64,000 nucleotides of DNA from Skeletonema tropicum (GCA_037178625.1 CM074142.1:1426001-1490000); one strand, 5' to 3'; counted from the stretch's first letter, positions 20,286 to 30,476 are shown. Notes: generated from the letters alone by a model not told the origin. Program-made: numbers and translations.

Positions 20286-21544
20286 TTACTTCTCTCTAAG
20301 CTTGTGGGCGAATACAGCAGCTTCGAAGTCCCCAGAGCTAGAATCAGAGTCATACTCATACTCCTGTTCGTCTTCATCAAAGGACAACTGATCACCACCA
20401 GCATCTTCCTCGTCCCCTTCTCTTTGGCAACGTCCTGTGATGAGTAATTTCATAAGGAAACGGGTTTTTAAAGGTACGTTAGAGTTAGAGTTACATGCTA
20501 TTTAAGAAGGGCATATATGCGAAGCTCCCATGGAGAGAACAGATTCAATAGAAAGGCCTTACCTCCAGCACAATGGCAGTGGCTTTTGCATCCAGACATA
20601 TTGCAACTTCCTGTGGCATGAGATTTTATAAGGAAGAGTTTAAAGGTACGTTAGAGTCGCATGCTATTTAAGAAGAGCATATGCGAAGCTCCCGTGGAGA
20701 GAACAGATTCAATAGAAAGGCCTTACCTCCAGCACAATGGCAGTGTTCTTTGCATCCAGACATATTGCAACTTCCTGTGACGTGAGATTAGAAGGAAGAG
20801 TTTAAAGGTAAGGTTAGAGTCACATGTTATTTTAGGTGGGCATGCATAAATAAATAAATGGCGATCTGTAGTGTTACCCTATCCAATATATTGCCAATTA
20901 TTGCTTCTCAGCCGCCACGGGGGTAAACTACCATGTAAAGGTGCTTAAAATGCTGCTCTCGGTGAGCTGAGTTCGAATCTGTGTTGTATCTAATTTTTTA
21001 TAAAAATAATTTGTTAGCCCCACTTCTAGCTTGCCTTAAGGGTTAACCCCCCAAAGGTCCCCTTATCCAGTTTCCTTGGGTCTTTGGTTCCATAGCACAA
21101 ATTCATCGCACCATGATTCGAAACTACCTCGGATACACCCCGGATTTGAACTCAGCTCACTGAGAGGATTTCAGAACTGTGCTCACCTTCATCATAGCAC
21201 CAATATTCGCTGAGAAGCAACCTGCTGGATAGGCTAACACTACAGATCGCCAAATAAATAAATAAATACAAAGTTAACCACCTTAAAAGCTTTCGTTTCC
21301 GTGGAGAGAACAGATTCAATAGAAAGGCCTTACCTCCAGCACAATGGCAGTGTTCTTTGCATCCAGACATATTGCCTCCTGTGACGTGAAATTATAAGGA
21401 AGAGTTTAAAGGTACGTTAGAGTCACATGCTATTCAAGAAGGTCATGCGAAGCTTCCGTTCAGAGAACAGATTCAATTTCAATGGAGAAGCCTTACCTCC
21501 AGTACTATGGCAGTTGGTTGTGCATTTAGGCAGTTGGCATTTAT
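20286..21544 (-). pseudogene. Cysteine-repeat gene copy 1, 3' part (five exons)
   Basis: Minus-strand exons at 21497-21544, 21334-21378, 20727-20774, 20563-20610 and 20286-20434. The first and the next three each encode one repeat (DKCQLPKCTTNCHSTG, GGNMSGCKEHCHCAG, SCNMSGCKEHCHCAG, SCNMSGCKSHCHCAG). The last encodes the acidic tail RCQREGDEEDAGGDQL onwards. All introns are GT-AG and phase 1. Oddities: the exon at 21497 has lost the last cysteine of CxC (now CHS), and the exon at 21334 has a 3-bp deletion removing its first cysteine. One extra base near the end shifts the conserved FAQA terminus into a short KLREK extension. The gene's first two exons lie 6.8 kb upstream at 28361-28893, cut off by nested transposons. 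These relaxed cysteines and the insertion argue for a decaying copy. Confidence 0.75.
20859..21252. mobile_element. Fold-back element inside an intron
   Basis: Inverted arms start tggcgatctgtagtgtta on both sides and flank a short centre. The element is bounded by the AT-rich direct repeat aataaataaa on each side. It lies in the intron between exons 21334-21378 and 20727-20774 of the minus-strand cysteine-repeat gene. One arm contains gagttcgaatctg, resembling a tRNA-type B box. Related half copies are at 57652-57806, and a diverged relative has its two halves at 21680-21848 and 28138-28360. Confidence 0.7.
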
Positions 21545-21848
21545 CTGGTGGAATCAGAGAGGAAAGGGAAAGGGACTTTAAAGGTAAGTAGAGTCGCGCA
21601 TGCAAATGCTATTTAATAAGGATAAGGGCATGTGAAGCTTCCGTGGAGAGAACAAATTCAATATAAAGGCCTTACCACAGGCTAAGTCTATGGTCAGCCT
21701 AGCCAGAAAACGGCGATTTGTCCGTTCTCAGCCGTTACGGGACTAACGGGCCATGTAAGGGTGTTAAAATGCTCCTCTCGGTGAGCTGCATTTGAATCCG
21801 TGAAGATCTAAGAAAAATAAAAAAATATTTTGTTAGCCCTACCCCTAG

Positions 21849-22941
21849 CGTAATGGAATTTCACCATTTTTGGAGGGGGTTGAAAATTGCAGGTTGAAAT
21901 TTCAGAAATTTCAGAAATTTCAAGGGATTAAATTTCACTCTAGCTTATCCTGAGATAGTCGTAATACTTTGCACTCTGCAGTCAACACATCACTCTAAGA
22001 GAGACTGTCAGCAAGCTTCTTTCCAAGCATCTTCTTCGCATCCATGATATGACGGAGGTTTTCCTTCCCTGAATAGAGCGTTGAGTCTCGTTGCTTTTTG
22101 GCATCCGGAGCTGCTGCAAAAGGCACAGCAGCAGGTGGTGCTGCGGGTGGATCGACTGCAGCGACGGCAGGTGGATCGACAGCAGCGACGGCAGCATCGG
22201 CAGTTGGGGCCGCAGCGGTGAGCTTGTGTTGGACACAGTGAAGACACATGAGAGCGGTATGGGAGTTGGCAAGTGTTTTTGCATGATCATTAAGATCCCC
22301 TGCAGGGTTTTTGTAGGATGGGTTGCCCACAATTTCCTCACAGTAGAGTTTACCGCAAAGGGCACCATGAATTGGTCCTTCACACATCATGCACTGATGA
22401 TCAGCCGGGTTGTTGAGGGGGGAGTTCTTCATGCCACAAAGGGCGTTGGCGGCGCATGTCAAAAGCATTATTGTTGAAGATTATTGAATTGTTGTTGTTA
22501 TTGCCAGGCAAACTATGACAGCGTGGTAGACGGCAGAGTGAACAAAAAGTTGATTTGTGCACATACCCGCACCCAAAATAAGAGCCATCCGCGCCCAAAA
22601 TCATCTGGTACATGCCAATGCAGGAACACGCATGTAAGCTGAATTACTACGAAGGAATAAGTAATACTGCATTGTTAGTCGCCAGCATTTTGGTGAAGAG
22701 TTACTCTCCGCTGAGTTGACAAACTCATCATCTGGATGGTGCGTGGTGTTCTTTGGGGTTTGGTGGTTGGTGGAATGAAGGGTCTTAGGTTATTTTTGTG
22801 CTACGTGTTGGTTCAGTACCATCCGTTCGCGCCAGAATTTTTGTGAAATTTCATTGTTGGCCAAAATTGGTGCAACTTTCACCCTGTAAATTTCACGAAA
22901 GTTGCAGTAGTGAAATTTCACCCTTTTGAAATTCCATTACG
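21849..22941. mobile_element. 1.1 kb element with 15-bp perfect TIRs
   Basis: Ends cgtaatggaatttca (21849-21863) and its exact inverse (22927-22941). It sits inside the fold-back element, whose sequence cctacccctag is present both at 21838-21848 and at 28127-28137. That repeat is a candidate 9-11-bp target duplication once the later transposon (22949-28122) is removed. The interior carries more aaatttca-type inverted motifs near each end and one minus-strand frame (21995-22468). Superfamily uncertain; a Mutator-like duplication length is suggestive only. Confidence 0.6.
21995..22468 (-). CDS. Small cysteine-rich (zinc-ribbon-like) protein inside a transposon
   Basis: A 157-residue frame from the ATG at 22468. 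The N-terminal half has paired cysteines (CMMCEGPIHGALCGKLYC, later CLHC) that could form a treble-clef or zinc-ribbon site. The middle has an Ala/Pro/Val-rich repeat (AAVDPPAVAAVDPPA), and the C-terminal part is basic and helical (DAKKMLGKKLADSL). I do not recognise the family. It nearly fills the 1.1 kb TIR element, so it may be an element protein (DNA binding) rather than a host gene. No catalytic transposase residues are visible in this length. Similar CxxC modules in diatoms often occur with unknown transposase-associated proteins, which is inference. Confidence 0.45.
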   Translation of the reverse strand: MLLTCAANALCGMKNSPLNNPADHQCMMCEGPIHGALCGKLYCEEIVGNPSYKNPAGDLNDHAKTLANSHTALMCLHCVQHKLTAAAPTADAAVAAVDPPAVAAVDPPAAPPAAVPFAAAPDAKKQRDSTLYSGKENLRHIMDAKKMLGKKLADSLS

Positions 22942-23209
22942 CTACCTAAGGAGGGGTGGCCTCGTACGTAGAACCATACTAATTCCGCTAAGTAACCAAG
23001 TTGTCAGCCACGAGACATCGGACAGTTACTCCTGTAACCATTTTTGCTAATAGTGTGGCAGCCACGAGACATCTGAGAGTTACACATGTAACGATTTGGC
23101 TGACAAGTTTCCCGAGCCACCACCACCGACCATCAAATAAAAATAATAGTGTCCATGAGAGAGAGATTCACCATGGAACATTAAATAGACAACATAGATC
23201 ATCAACAAT

Positions 23210-26200
23210 ATGTCGTCAAACAAAATGAAGTATGATGAATGGGCTGACAAGCAGCGTAAAGAGAGAGGGGACACAGTAGAAGTAGGCTCGAAACGATTGA
23301 GGAAGGTAAATCCAAAATATGTCGACAACCAAAAAAGTCACAGCAACACCTCCATTGCCCAAAACAACATCAATAATGAAATTGAGTCGAATGCTGTTTC
23401 GTCCAAAGAGGTACAGGCGGAGCGACATGGGGAGAATGGGTCGTCCCCTGCAACGCAGCGTCTTGTCAAAACATCTACTATGAATAATATTAATGACACA
23501 ACTTCCGTCAATAATGCACCCTCCGAATCTCTGCCGTCTACCTCCAGATCTACCTCCCCCCTTCTCGTCAATGATCCACCTGCCCCCCCAGCAACAGTGA
23601 TTGCCGCCGCTGAAAGTCAACCAACAGAATCTGCCGTATCTTCCCTCCATCCTCCTGGTGTTCCCGAAAAAAAATCCGACATGGCGGCAGCGGACGGCAA
23701 CAAGTCTGATGTACCTCTTACTAAGTCTAACAAAAAGGAGGATGGCATTGGCATTGGCAACATCACTAAATCCAAAGAACGGACAATCACGCTGAAAAAT
23801 GTTGATGCCACTGACACAACACCCCCTCCGTCATGGCCCGATAAAATTGCATGCAGAGAAGATATCCGCAGAATCGATGAAAATGGCGAATGGATTGAAT
23901 GTGCTCTTTGTCTTGGCACTGGACGGACAAACGGCATCATTTCTATGAAACCAAAATTCAATGTTTATAATTGGAGTGGGCCGGGTGGTCACTTGACCAC
24001 CCAAGGACACTTGAATCATGTGGCAGCTCGTGAAGGTGAAAAGAGAGAGAACAAGAAAAGGGGCAAGAAGAACAAGACACAGACTGGTAGTTCGATGACG
24101 AAGTTTTATCCAATACAGAAGAAGAAGAAACCAGAGGTCAAACCTCGCAATTCAACCACAGACATAATTGATGTGGAGGCTGCTGGTGTCTTGGATTCTG
24201 CGTAAGTTGCTCATGCTATTTTGTGTGTACTATTTCAACGCATCTGTAGTTAATGATTTGTTGTTTGTTGTCTCTTTTCAGGAAATCAGCATGTGCTGGA
24301 ATATTCAACTCAGTAAATGGGGATAAGACAAGTCATGTCAAACTGTACGCGACTTACGTCAGGCCACTGCCAACGCAGGGATGGATTGTTGGTGTCTACG
24401 CTGGCGCTCCATCAATTGTATCAAGGTCGTGCACTAAGAGGGGAGTCTTTCCGGGTAAAGATGGTGGAATGGTTTGCAATGATTGCAAAACATTAAGGCT
24501 GAAGAAAGGTGGTAGCAATCCAGGCACCTGTTTGAATAAATGGCGTACTACTCTCTCGAGGGCTCTTGAACTGAGACGAAGGTCTAATCTTTCCGTCATC
24601 GACATGGAAGATGCCATCAAGTTCACTAAAATTAGTGATACACAGTTCAACTCCTGGGGACTCCAGCTCCTGCAAGAGACAAAGAATCTTGTTGACTACT
24701 ACAACTACATGTGCTCGTTACGAAGCAAGACTGCCCCCCGCAGTGATCAATTGACGTTTGAGTACGTTCCTCCAGACTCTGTCCCCGGTGTTGATGACTT
24801 ATTCAAAAATGCTGCAGAGCTGTACAAAAAGAAGCCAGCCTTTCGAAACTCTATCATTGTTGCTCTGATGAAAGCTGCCGTTGCAAAGGAAAAGTATGGG
24901 TCCAATGCAGCCACAGAAGAAATTGTTGTCAACTTCTTTCGCTTCATTAACACATATGATCCAACCGCCGCGCAAGTGGTCTCTGCAAACCTTGGGGGGC
25001 CATGTACCCGCTGGATGAAGAAGTTGAATGCCAAAGAAAGGGAGCCGTGTATTTGTGATTCTGGTGAGAAAGATGCACTAGTTGTTAAGAGGATTGTTGA
25101 TGCAATCAAGAGACGTCTTTCACCGGATGAGAAAATTGGAAGCAATAGGGGTGAGTCCTTTTCTCTTGCGATTGATGCGACAAAGGTTGCAACGGTCGTG
25201 GAAGTGAGCTATGGGTATGGTGCTATTTTGGGAGGGGAATATCCACAGCACATCATTCCTATCGTAGGGATGTCAAAAGATGATGTGAAAGCAATGTTGG
25301 ATAGTGATAAAATTCCGAAAGCCACCGAAGTGAAGGTTTGTGTTCTGACGTTCCAGAATGCTCCCAAAGGAGTGGCGAAATCAGAAATTGTTGCTGCACG
25401 GCCGCAATCAAATAATGAATCGAATGAGTTTGTCAAGGCAATGGAGGTTGCGACAGCATCTGGTCTGAATTCCTTGGGCATTCCCTCTCGTCATTTTCTG
25501 AACTTTACTGTTGATGGCGTATCTTGTGAGAGCAGGCACGTGTGGCTTGCTATTTGTGAGTTCCTCTCCTGCAAACAAAACCACACTGGCGCCACAGATG
25601 CCAAGCATAACTGCAAGTCTTGGCGTCATCAAGTTACTGCTGGTGGCGATGTAGTTTGCGCTACAATGGGCAAGTTTACCATTGATGCTGGTCTTCTTAA
25701 ACTGGGCAACGTCTCCATGGAGTTACTTCGACCGCCCGACTTTGCATCCGATCATCTTGTCCTGAAGCTTTACTCTGATGATAGCATTCGCAAGATCTTT
25801 ATGGCTGAACCGCGGTTTGGATCAACATGTGATGGAGATAAAGTTGTATTGGCTATGACACTCTTCTTCCTTCGCCTGCATCTCCATGCACTTGACGGTG
25901 AAATTCCTGCGCTACATCGAGCTCAGTACTTGTGGTGTTCTATGATATGGCTTACAACAATTAATGGTGTATCTATGATCACGAAACGAAATGTTGTAGT
26001 AGAGGTTATCTCATTAATGTTTCTTGTGTTGAGAGATGATGTCCCCAAGCCGAGGTTCACCACAAGTGAAGCCGCTGAGCATATGTTCGGGCAACTTCGT
26101 CAAATGATTCGAGAGTTCACTGTGTTGGAATTTGCGCAGCTTGCTGAAAAATTAAACCGCCGCATGAAGCAAATGTACAAGCACCTCTTCCGACCATCCC

Positions 26201-27300
26201 GAGACCCACAGAAGGGATACCAAGCCACGTGGAAAAACTTCTTTGAGGCAACTCTAGCGCCCAGTGATGATACGATGATGAGGGGGACTGTTATTATTTC
26301 GGATGATGGTGATTATGTTGCGCAGCAGATGTGGGAAACTGTGTCGAAAATTATTACATTCTCATCCAAATACATGAGGAAGTTGTTTGATGTACTTGGT
26401 GTATTAAACAATGAAATATCACCCTTCTGTAGATCATTCTCTTCCCGTATTGATCTGAGAGATGAACTAATCCGCTACCTTCCCCGCACATTTACTTACG
26501 AAGATGTTCAGGGGAATGCTGACAATTCGGCTGGAGCGATGCAAGATGACGACAATGATGAAGGTAAGGATGATTTTGCTGAGCTGATAGAAGATCGCAT
26601 TAAGCGCTTCGGTGAAGAAATGACGAAGGCTAATGACAGTGGGAAGAAGGGAAAGGATGATAATGATATTATTGTACTGGGGGGTGATGATGAATTGACA
26701 GCTGAGGATCAAACGCCCTTCACTTCTACAATCGCAGGTTCAAAGAGCCACGCAGAAAAGTTGATGTCGAGCTTCCGCAGTATGATTGTTTCCACTTCAA
26801 TAGAAGAGTTGCAGGATTGTGTACTGACTGCAAGTGCAAGCCTTGCTTGCACAGAACATGTTATGGGTTCTACAAGCAAAGAAAGGAAAGTGAAATCATT
26901 GGTGCAGCGTTGGATAGCTTCTCCGCCCGAACGTATTAAATCAAATGAAGATGGTGAAGTAGTTGCTGAGGATATTCTCATCGAGAGGGATGTTGTTATT
27001 ATTGCAAACGTGAAGATTGGAAATGGAGCAAACGCTACTACGGTGCAACGACCATTTCGTGTCATGGTGATTCATGATAAACATTACAACAAGTGGATGA
27101 TAAGTCAATCGTCTAGTAAGAAGTGGGGGAAAGAAGCAAAGCCATACAAGGTAGACATTCGAATGCTCCGGAAGAATGAAGTTGGTGAGTATGAAGATGT
27201 CGAATTATATGATGCAGATTACAACGAGGAAGAGGTTGCAAAGCGTATTGGAGAGAATTTGATTCTCGATGTAGTTGGAAAGTTGCATGTAATTGGTTGA
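23210..27300 (+). CDS. Transposase, hAT/P-type RNase-H fold candidate, two exons
   Basis: Exon 1 is 23210-24201 and exon 2 24282-27300, joined by a GTAAGT...TTTCAG intron of 80 bp that keeps frame, for 1336 residues. Exon 1 encodes a Ser/Thr/Pro-rich region and near its end a zinc-finger-like module (ECALCLG followed about 30 residues later by GGHLTTQGHLNHV), similar to BED fingers. Exon 2 contains candidate acidic catalytic positions: an Asp in SLAIDATKV (codon at 25174), an Asp in DAKHNCKSWRHQ (25597) and a Glu in SEAAEHMFGQLRQM (26068). The spacing and the EHMFGQLR block recall the P/THAP9 ENxFGxIR motif and hAT-like folds. The tail has an acidic linker and an IAGSKSHAEKL region. The frame is uninterrupted, so recent activity is plausible. 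No similar named family can be confirmed here. Confidence 0.7.
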
Positions 27301-27320
27301 GTTCATTAATAATGGGGTTA

Positions 27321-27955
27321 CAGTCGTCGTACGGTTATTTTGACACACGCTTATTTTGACATTACAGTTATTTTGACACAGCAGCAGAGAACACTACCTT
27401 CTCTTATCGCTGGCTTCCCCGCTTCTCCCGAGGAGGGAGAAGAGGCAGCTCAGCCACACAAACCACCATGACCATGACCATGACATATCAAAGATTCGTC
27501 CGAGACACCATTGCTGCTTGCAGAGGCAGCATTAGACGCAATCAAGAAACTCCGTGAGAATGAGAATGCGGGTTCAGAGGAGGACGACGAGAATGACGAC
27601 GAGGATGATGATGCAGATGCACGGTACAATATCTTCTTCAATTCATTTGGTCATCTACGCTCTCGTAACGTCGAATTGATTATGGTCTTAAACAGCAAAT
27701 CTGATGAATTGGTGAAAGATTTATCGTTGACTCTGGAACAACTGAAATTGACGTGGGAGCATGAAGACTTCTAAATATGTAAGCAACCTTGCTTTGTCTC
27801 CTCCTTTGTCTGAAACCTATGTACATACCTATGTACTGGTATTTAAGCTTATGTACCGATGCCTATTTACTTGCTACACGGATGTTTTGACAAGTACGGT
27901 TATTTTGACACGCTGAGCCAGAACACAGTGTGTCAAAATAACTGTACGACGACTG
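27321..27955. mobile_element. pogo/mariner-like element nested in the transposon
   Basis: Inverted ends cagtcgtcgtac followed by gttattttgacacac (27321-27349, inverse at 27928-27955; one mismatch), flanked by TA at 27319-27320 and 27956-27957. Several tattttgacac copies lie just inside the ends. The CAGT start and TA duplication suggest the Tc1/mariner-pogo group. It contains one acidic plus-strand frame (27511-27774, no ATG at its start), possibly the tail of a lost transposase. It sits 20 bp after the stop of the transposase gene. Confidence 0.75.
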
Positions 27956-28360
27956 TATTTCATGTTAGACTTTTCGTAGAGGTTCAGCCTCCCTACCCAT
28001 GTAACCCGATGTTACAGATCCTAGTACAAGTTTACGTAGGAATTAAATTCCTACGTCATCAGCGAGGAAGCCAGCAGTTACACATGTAACGATTTCGCGG
28101 ACAGGTTGAGGCCACCCCTCCTGCTACCTACCCCTAGAAAAAACTAAGGGTTAACCCCCAAAATAGTCCCTCTTTCCAATTTCCCTGGGTCTTCAGGCTG
28201 GAATCATTTTTTGTTTTCACCACGATTCAAAACCTTGCTTAGATCTCTACGGATTTGAACTCCTCTCACTCTCAGCTTTCCGACACTATGTTGACCATTT
28301 TCTGAGGTTGAGTACTCGCTGAGAAGAGACATCCTGGCTAGGGTGACCATAGACTTAGCC

Positions 28361-28893
28361 CACATGAGCAACTGGATGTGCACTTAGGCATTGCGCAATT
28401 TCCTGTTGGACACTGGCAATTGGATGTGCACTCAGGCATTTTGCAATTTTCTGTCATGCGAAATAAGCAAGGACAAGGAGTTCGAAGAGAAGGAGCATTA
28501 TTTAGAGATGAGGAACGTAGGAGTAAGAAATACAGAAAAGTAAAATGAAACTGAGTGCATTTGTCAGTGAAATTCCTTACCTCCCCTAGGGCATTCACAG
28601 TTGGATGTGCAAGTGGACAAATCTCTCGAGCTCGAGCCCGAGCCCGAGCCGATATTCCCGTCCCAGGGCCAGCCGCTGCCGCCGCCCGAGCCGCTATTCC
28701 CGCCCCAGGGCCAGCCGCTGCCGCTGTTCCCGCCCCACCAACCCGAGTCTTCTCCTTCGTCTTCGTTCAGGAACGATCCGCGAAGAGTTTGGGGGGTGGT
28801 GGATGATGACTCATCGCCGTCGCTGCTAGCGTAGACGCCCGGCGTAGTTGCCAACATGGCAAAGGCAGTAAGTTTGAGGAAGATGCACTTCAT
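28361..28893 (-). pseudogene. Cysteine-repeat gene copy 1, 5' part (signal peptide and two exons)
   Basis: Exon 1 (28581-28893) starts at the ATG at 28893 and encodes a signal peptide (MKCIFLKLTAFAMLATTPG), an acidic stretch with LRGSFLNEDEGEDSG, then an expanded Gly/Ser/Trp segment (GWPWGGNSGSG type) and the first cysteine unit. Exon 2 (28361-28450) encodes two fused repeats (ENCKMPECTSNCQCPT, GNCAMPKCTSSCSC), apparently after loss of the intron between them. At 28360 the fold-back insertion begins, so the native splice donor is now 6.7 kb away. The five remaining exons lie at 20286-21544. The upstream region to about 29060 matches the promoters of the copies at 48 and 56 kb. Expression of a truncated protein is possible but unproven. 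Confidence 0.8.
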
Positions 28894-29171
28894 GTTGATG
28901 GAGAAGGGAGAAGGTAATGGTAGTCGAAATGATTGCTGTTGCTGTTTATGAGATGTACTCCTATTCTGGATTGGCTTGGAGATCTTTGCGAGAACACAGA
29001 TAGATAGTTTTGGTCACCGTGTGTGTTTTGAAAAGAACGAATGAATGAGGACGCGTGTTCTGTGTCTTCTTGGGTGCTGTTGTTTACTTTTATGTTTTTT
29101 GACAATGACCCAAAATCCAACCCAATTACCAAACCACAACTTTTCACGACTAACTTCCATCACGTTCAAAC

Positions 29172-29402
29172 ACCGAACCAATATCGGCGCCCAAGCAGCA
29201 GACGCAGTAAATGAAAAGCTCGTGGAGCGCCAAAAGCTCGAGCAAGAGATGTTAGCACACCATCAGGATTTGCAAAAATTGATTGCGCAAAGAAACGAAA
29301 ATGAAATGGTCAAAAGGTGGTGAGAAAGAGTTGATTTGCTTGCATCGTAACAACTTGGATGCACATTTATTCAATTGTTTCATCTCTCATTTATTAATTT
29401 CT
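29172..29402 (+). pseudogene. Prefoldin subunit 6 first-exon fragment
   Basis: Copy of exon 1 and the beginning of intron 1 of the prefoldin-6 gene at 46896-47467. It encodes the same NIGAQAADAVNEKLVERQ and KLEQEMLAHHQDLQ segments. The region that contains the ATG in the parent (about 12 bp) is deleted, and the exon end is altered (aaaaggtggtgag instead of aaggaggtgag). Similarity stops inside the intron at about 29402. No second exon follows. It lies divergently upstream of the cysteine-repeat gene at 28893, the same arrangement as at 47-48 kb, so it is a passenger of a segmental duplication. Confidence 0.85.
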
Positions 29403-29624
29403 CTAAAACTTTGAGCTTGAACTATATCGAATTGAAGTGAAATTTAAGCAGTTTGTCGATTTTTGATACAGTATAGATCACTCACACTGTCAAATAAGTT
29501 GCACTCTGGTCTACGCCAACAGTATCAATAGCCGAGCGAATCGATTCTATTTGAGTCACCTGCGACAAAGAAAACATACAATTTACTACTCATGCCATAT
29601 AACTTTACTTCCGGACCTCCAACA

Positions 29625-30476
29625 TTACTTATCACATGGGACGAATAATTGACATCCTTCAGTGCTTTTCGGGCTAATACAAGCAGGCACAAGAGATGCT
29701 AGGCCATCTTCTATACCTTCAATTCCATTCAAAAACAATCCTTCAATTCTATCTACGAAGTCTTGATTATCACCTTCTAATCGCGATACATCTACTGTTT
29801 CATTCACCGTAACCGTATCATCCAGTTCCACCGTATGAATCCACTGAGCAGTATCGTCCATTCCCTTATCCCGCAAGAGAATTTTGTCCCTTGTTATTGA
29901 TCGTTTTGCCTTGGCCTTGTGGCCTCTAACTTTGGCGAAACGTTTGACATGATTGAGTTGGAACGTTATTGGGGAAACAATTTCCTGTTCCTGATAGGGC
30001 TTCGAATTCTTCTCATTCTTCTCATTCTCATCATTCACCACTTCCACGTCTTCTCCAAGGCTACTACTTCTTGTGCTGTCAGATAAATTATTTTGTACCT
30101 CAATGCTCTCATTTGTCTCGTCTGCTGCAGTTGTGTTATCATCAATGGCTGCAGCTGTACTATCGTCACCGTTGCCGTTATTCGCCCTCCCACTGCCATG
30201 GCCAGTATTTTTAATAACAGGCGTGTGTTGTCGTTGTAATTCAATGCTCGTCTCCTCGTCTGACGGAGCTGTATCATCCAATCTCTTATTATCTGAAGCG
30301 AAGTCACTAACAAAGTCATCTACCCCGGTTGGTGACAATGAAGGTACTTCTATCGACGTCTCCATCAAGTTGTAGCCGTTTTTGGTAGCATTATTTTTTG
30401 CAAACTTATTCTTCTTGCGGCGCAAGGCTAACCGCTCAATAGCCCTTTGATTCAGGCTACTGGAAACAGCGGACAT
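29625..30476 (-). CDS. Ser/Thr/Asp-rich hypothetical protein, cluster member 1
   Basis: A 283-residue frame from the ATG at 30476. The N-terminus is basic (ERLALRRKKNKFAKNNATKN), followed by SLSPTGVDDFVSDFASD, a long disordered Thr/Asp/Asn-rich middle, a SPITFQLNHVKRFAKVRGH segment and a C-terminus with IEGLFLNGIEGIEDGLASL. It is about 80 percent identical by eye to the frame at 31502-32296, and shares short motifs (SPTGVD, TPVxKNT) with the larger proteins at 32819 and 34727. No known domain is recognised. It is divergently arranged with a broken relative of the 32819 gene at 31131. Expression in pairs from a common promoter is likely for this layout but not shown. Confidence 0.6.
   Translation of the reverse strand: MSAVSSSLNQRAIERLALRRKKNKFAKNNATKNGYNLMETSIEVPSLSPTGVDDFVSDFASDNKRLDDTAPSDEETSIELQRQHTPVIKNTGHGSGRANNGNGDDSTAAAIDDNTTAADETNESIEVQNNLSDSTRSSSLGEDVEVVNDENEKNEKNSKPYQEQEIVSPITFQLNHVKRFAKVRGHKAKAKRSITRDKILLRDKGMDDTAQWIHTVELDDTVTVNETVDVSRLEGDNQDFVDRIEGLFLNGIEGIEDGLASLVPACISPKSTEGCQLFVPCDK

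Larger units (their letters stand above)
22949..28122. mobile_element. 5.2 kb autonomous-looking DNA transposon, 8-bp TSD
   Basis: Perfect 15-bp TIRs aggaggggtggcctc (22949-22963) and inverse (28108-28122), flanked by the identical 8-mer gctaccta at 22941-22948 and 28123-28130. Subterminal direct repeats occur near both ends (gttacacatgtaacgattt at about 23079 and 28078; cagccacgagacatc twice on the left). It carries a complete two-exon transposase gene on the plus strand. An 8-bp duplication fits the hAT or P superfamilies. The TSD begins inside the right end of the neighbouring 15-bp-TIR element, so this transposon arrived later. Confidence 0.85.
21680..28360. mobile_element. Fold-back element split by nested transposons
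   Basis: Outer inverted ends ggctaagtctatggtca are at 21680 and, in reverse, at 28344-28360. The 26-bp TIR has one mismatch and is flanked by caca at 21676-21679 and 28361-28364. Its two halves, 21680-21848 and 28138-28360, align to the intact fold-back at 20859-21252 (shared ttgttagcc and aagggttaacccc blocks). Everything between them was inserted later. On the minus strand the insertion falls exactly between the TGTG that ends an exon and its GTAAGG splice donor, so it separated the donor from its exon. Confidence 0.75.

Noticed and set aside
20940..20980. tRNA gene suggested by gttcgaatc
   Set aside because: No acceptor stem or anticodon arm can be folded around it; it is at most a B-box-like motif in a fold-back arm.
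28601..28834. Plus-strand Pro-rich frames opposite copy 1 exon 1
   Set aside because: Antisense of the Gly/Ser/Trp-rich coding exon, whose signal peptide and splice sites match the other two copies.
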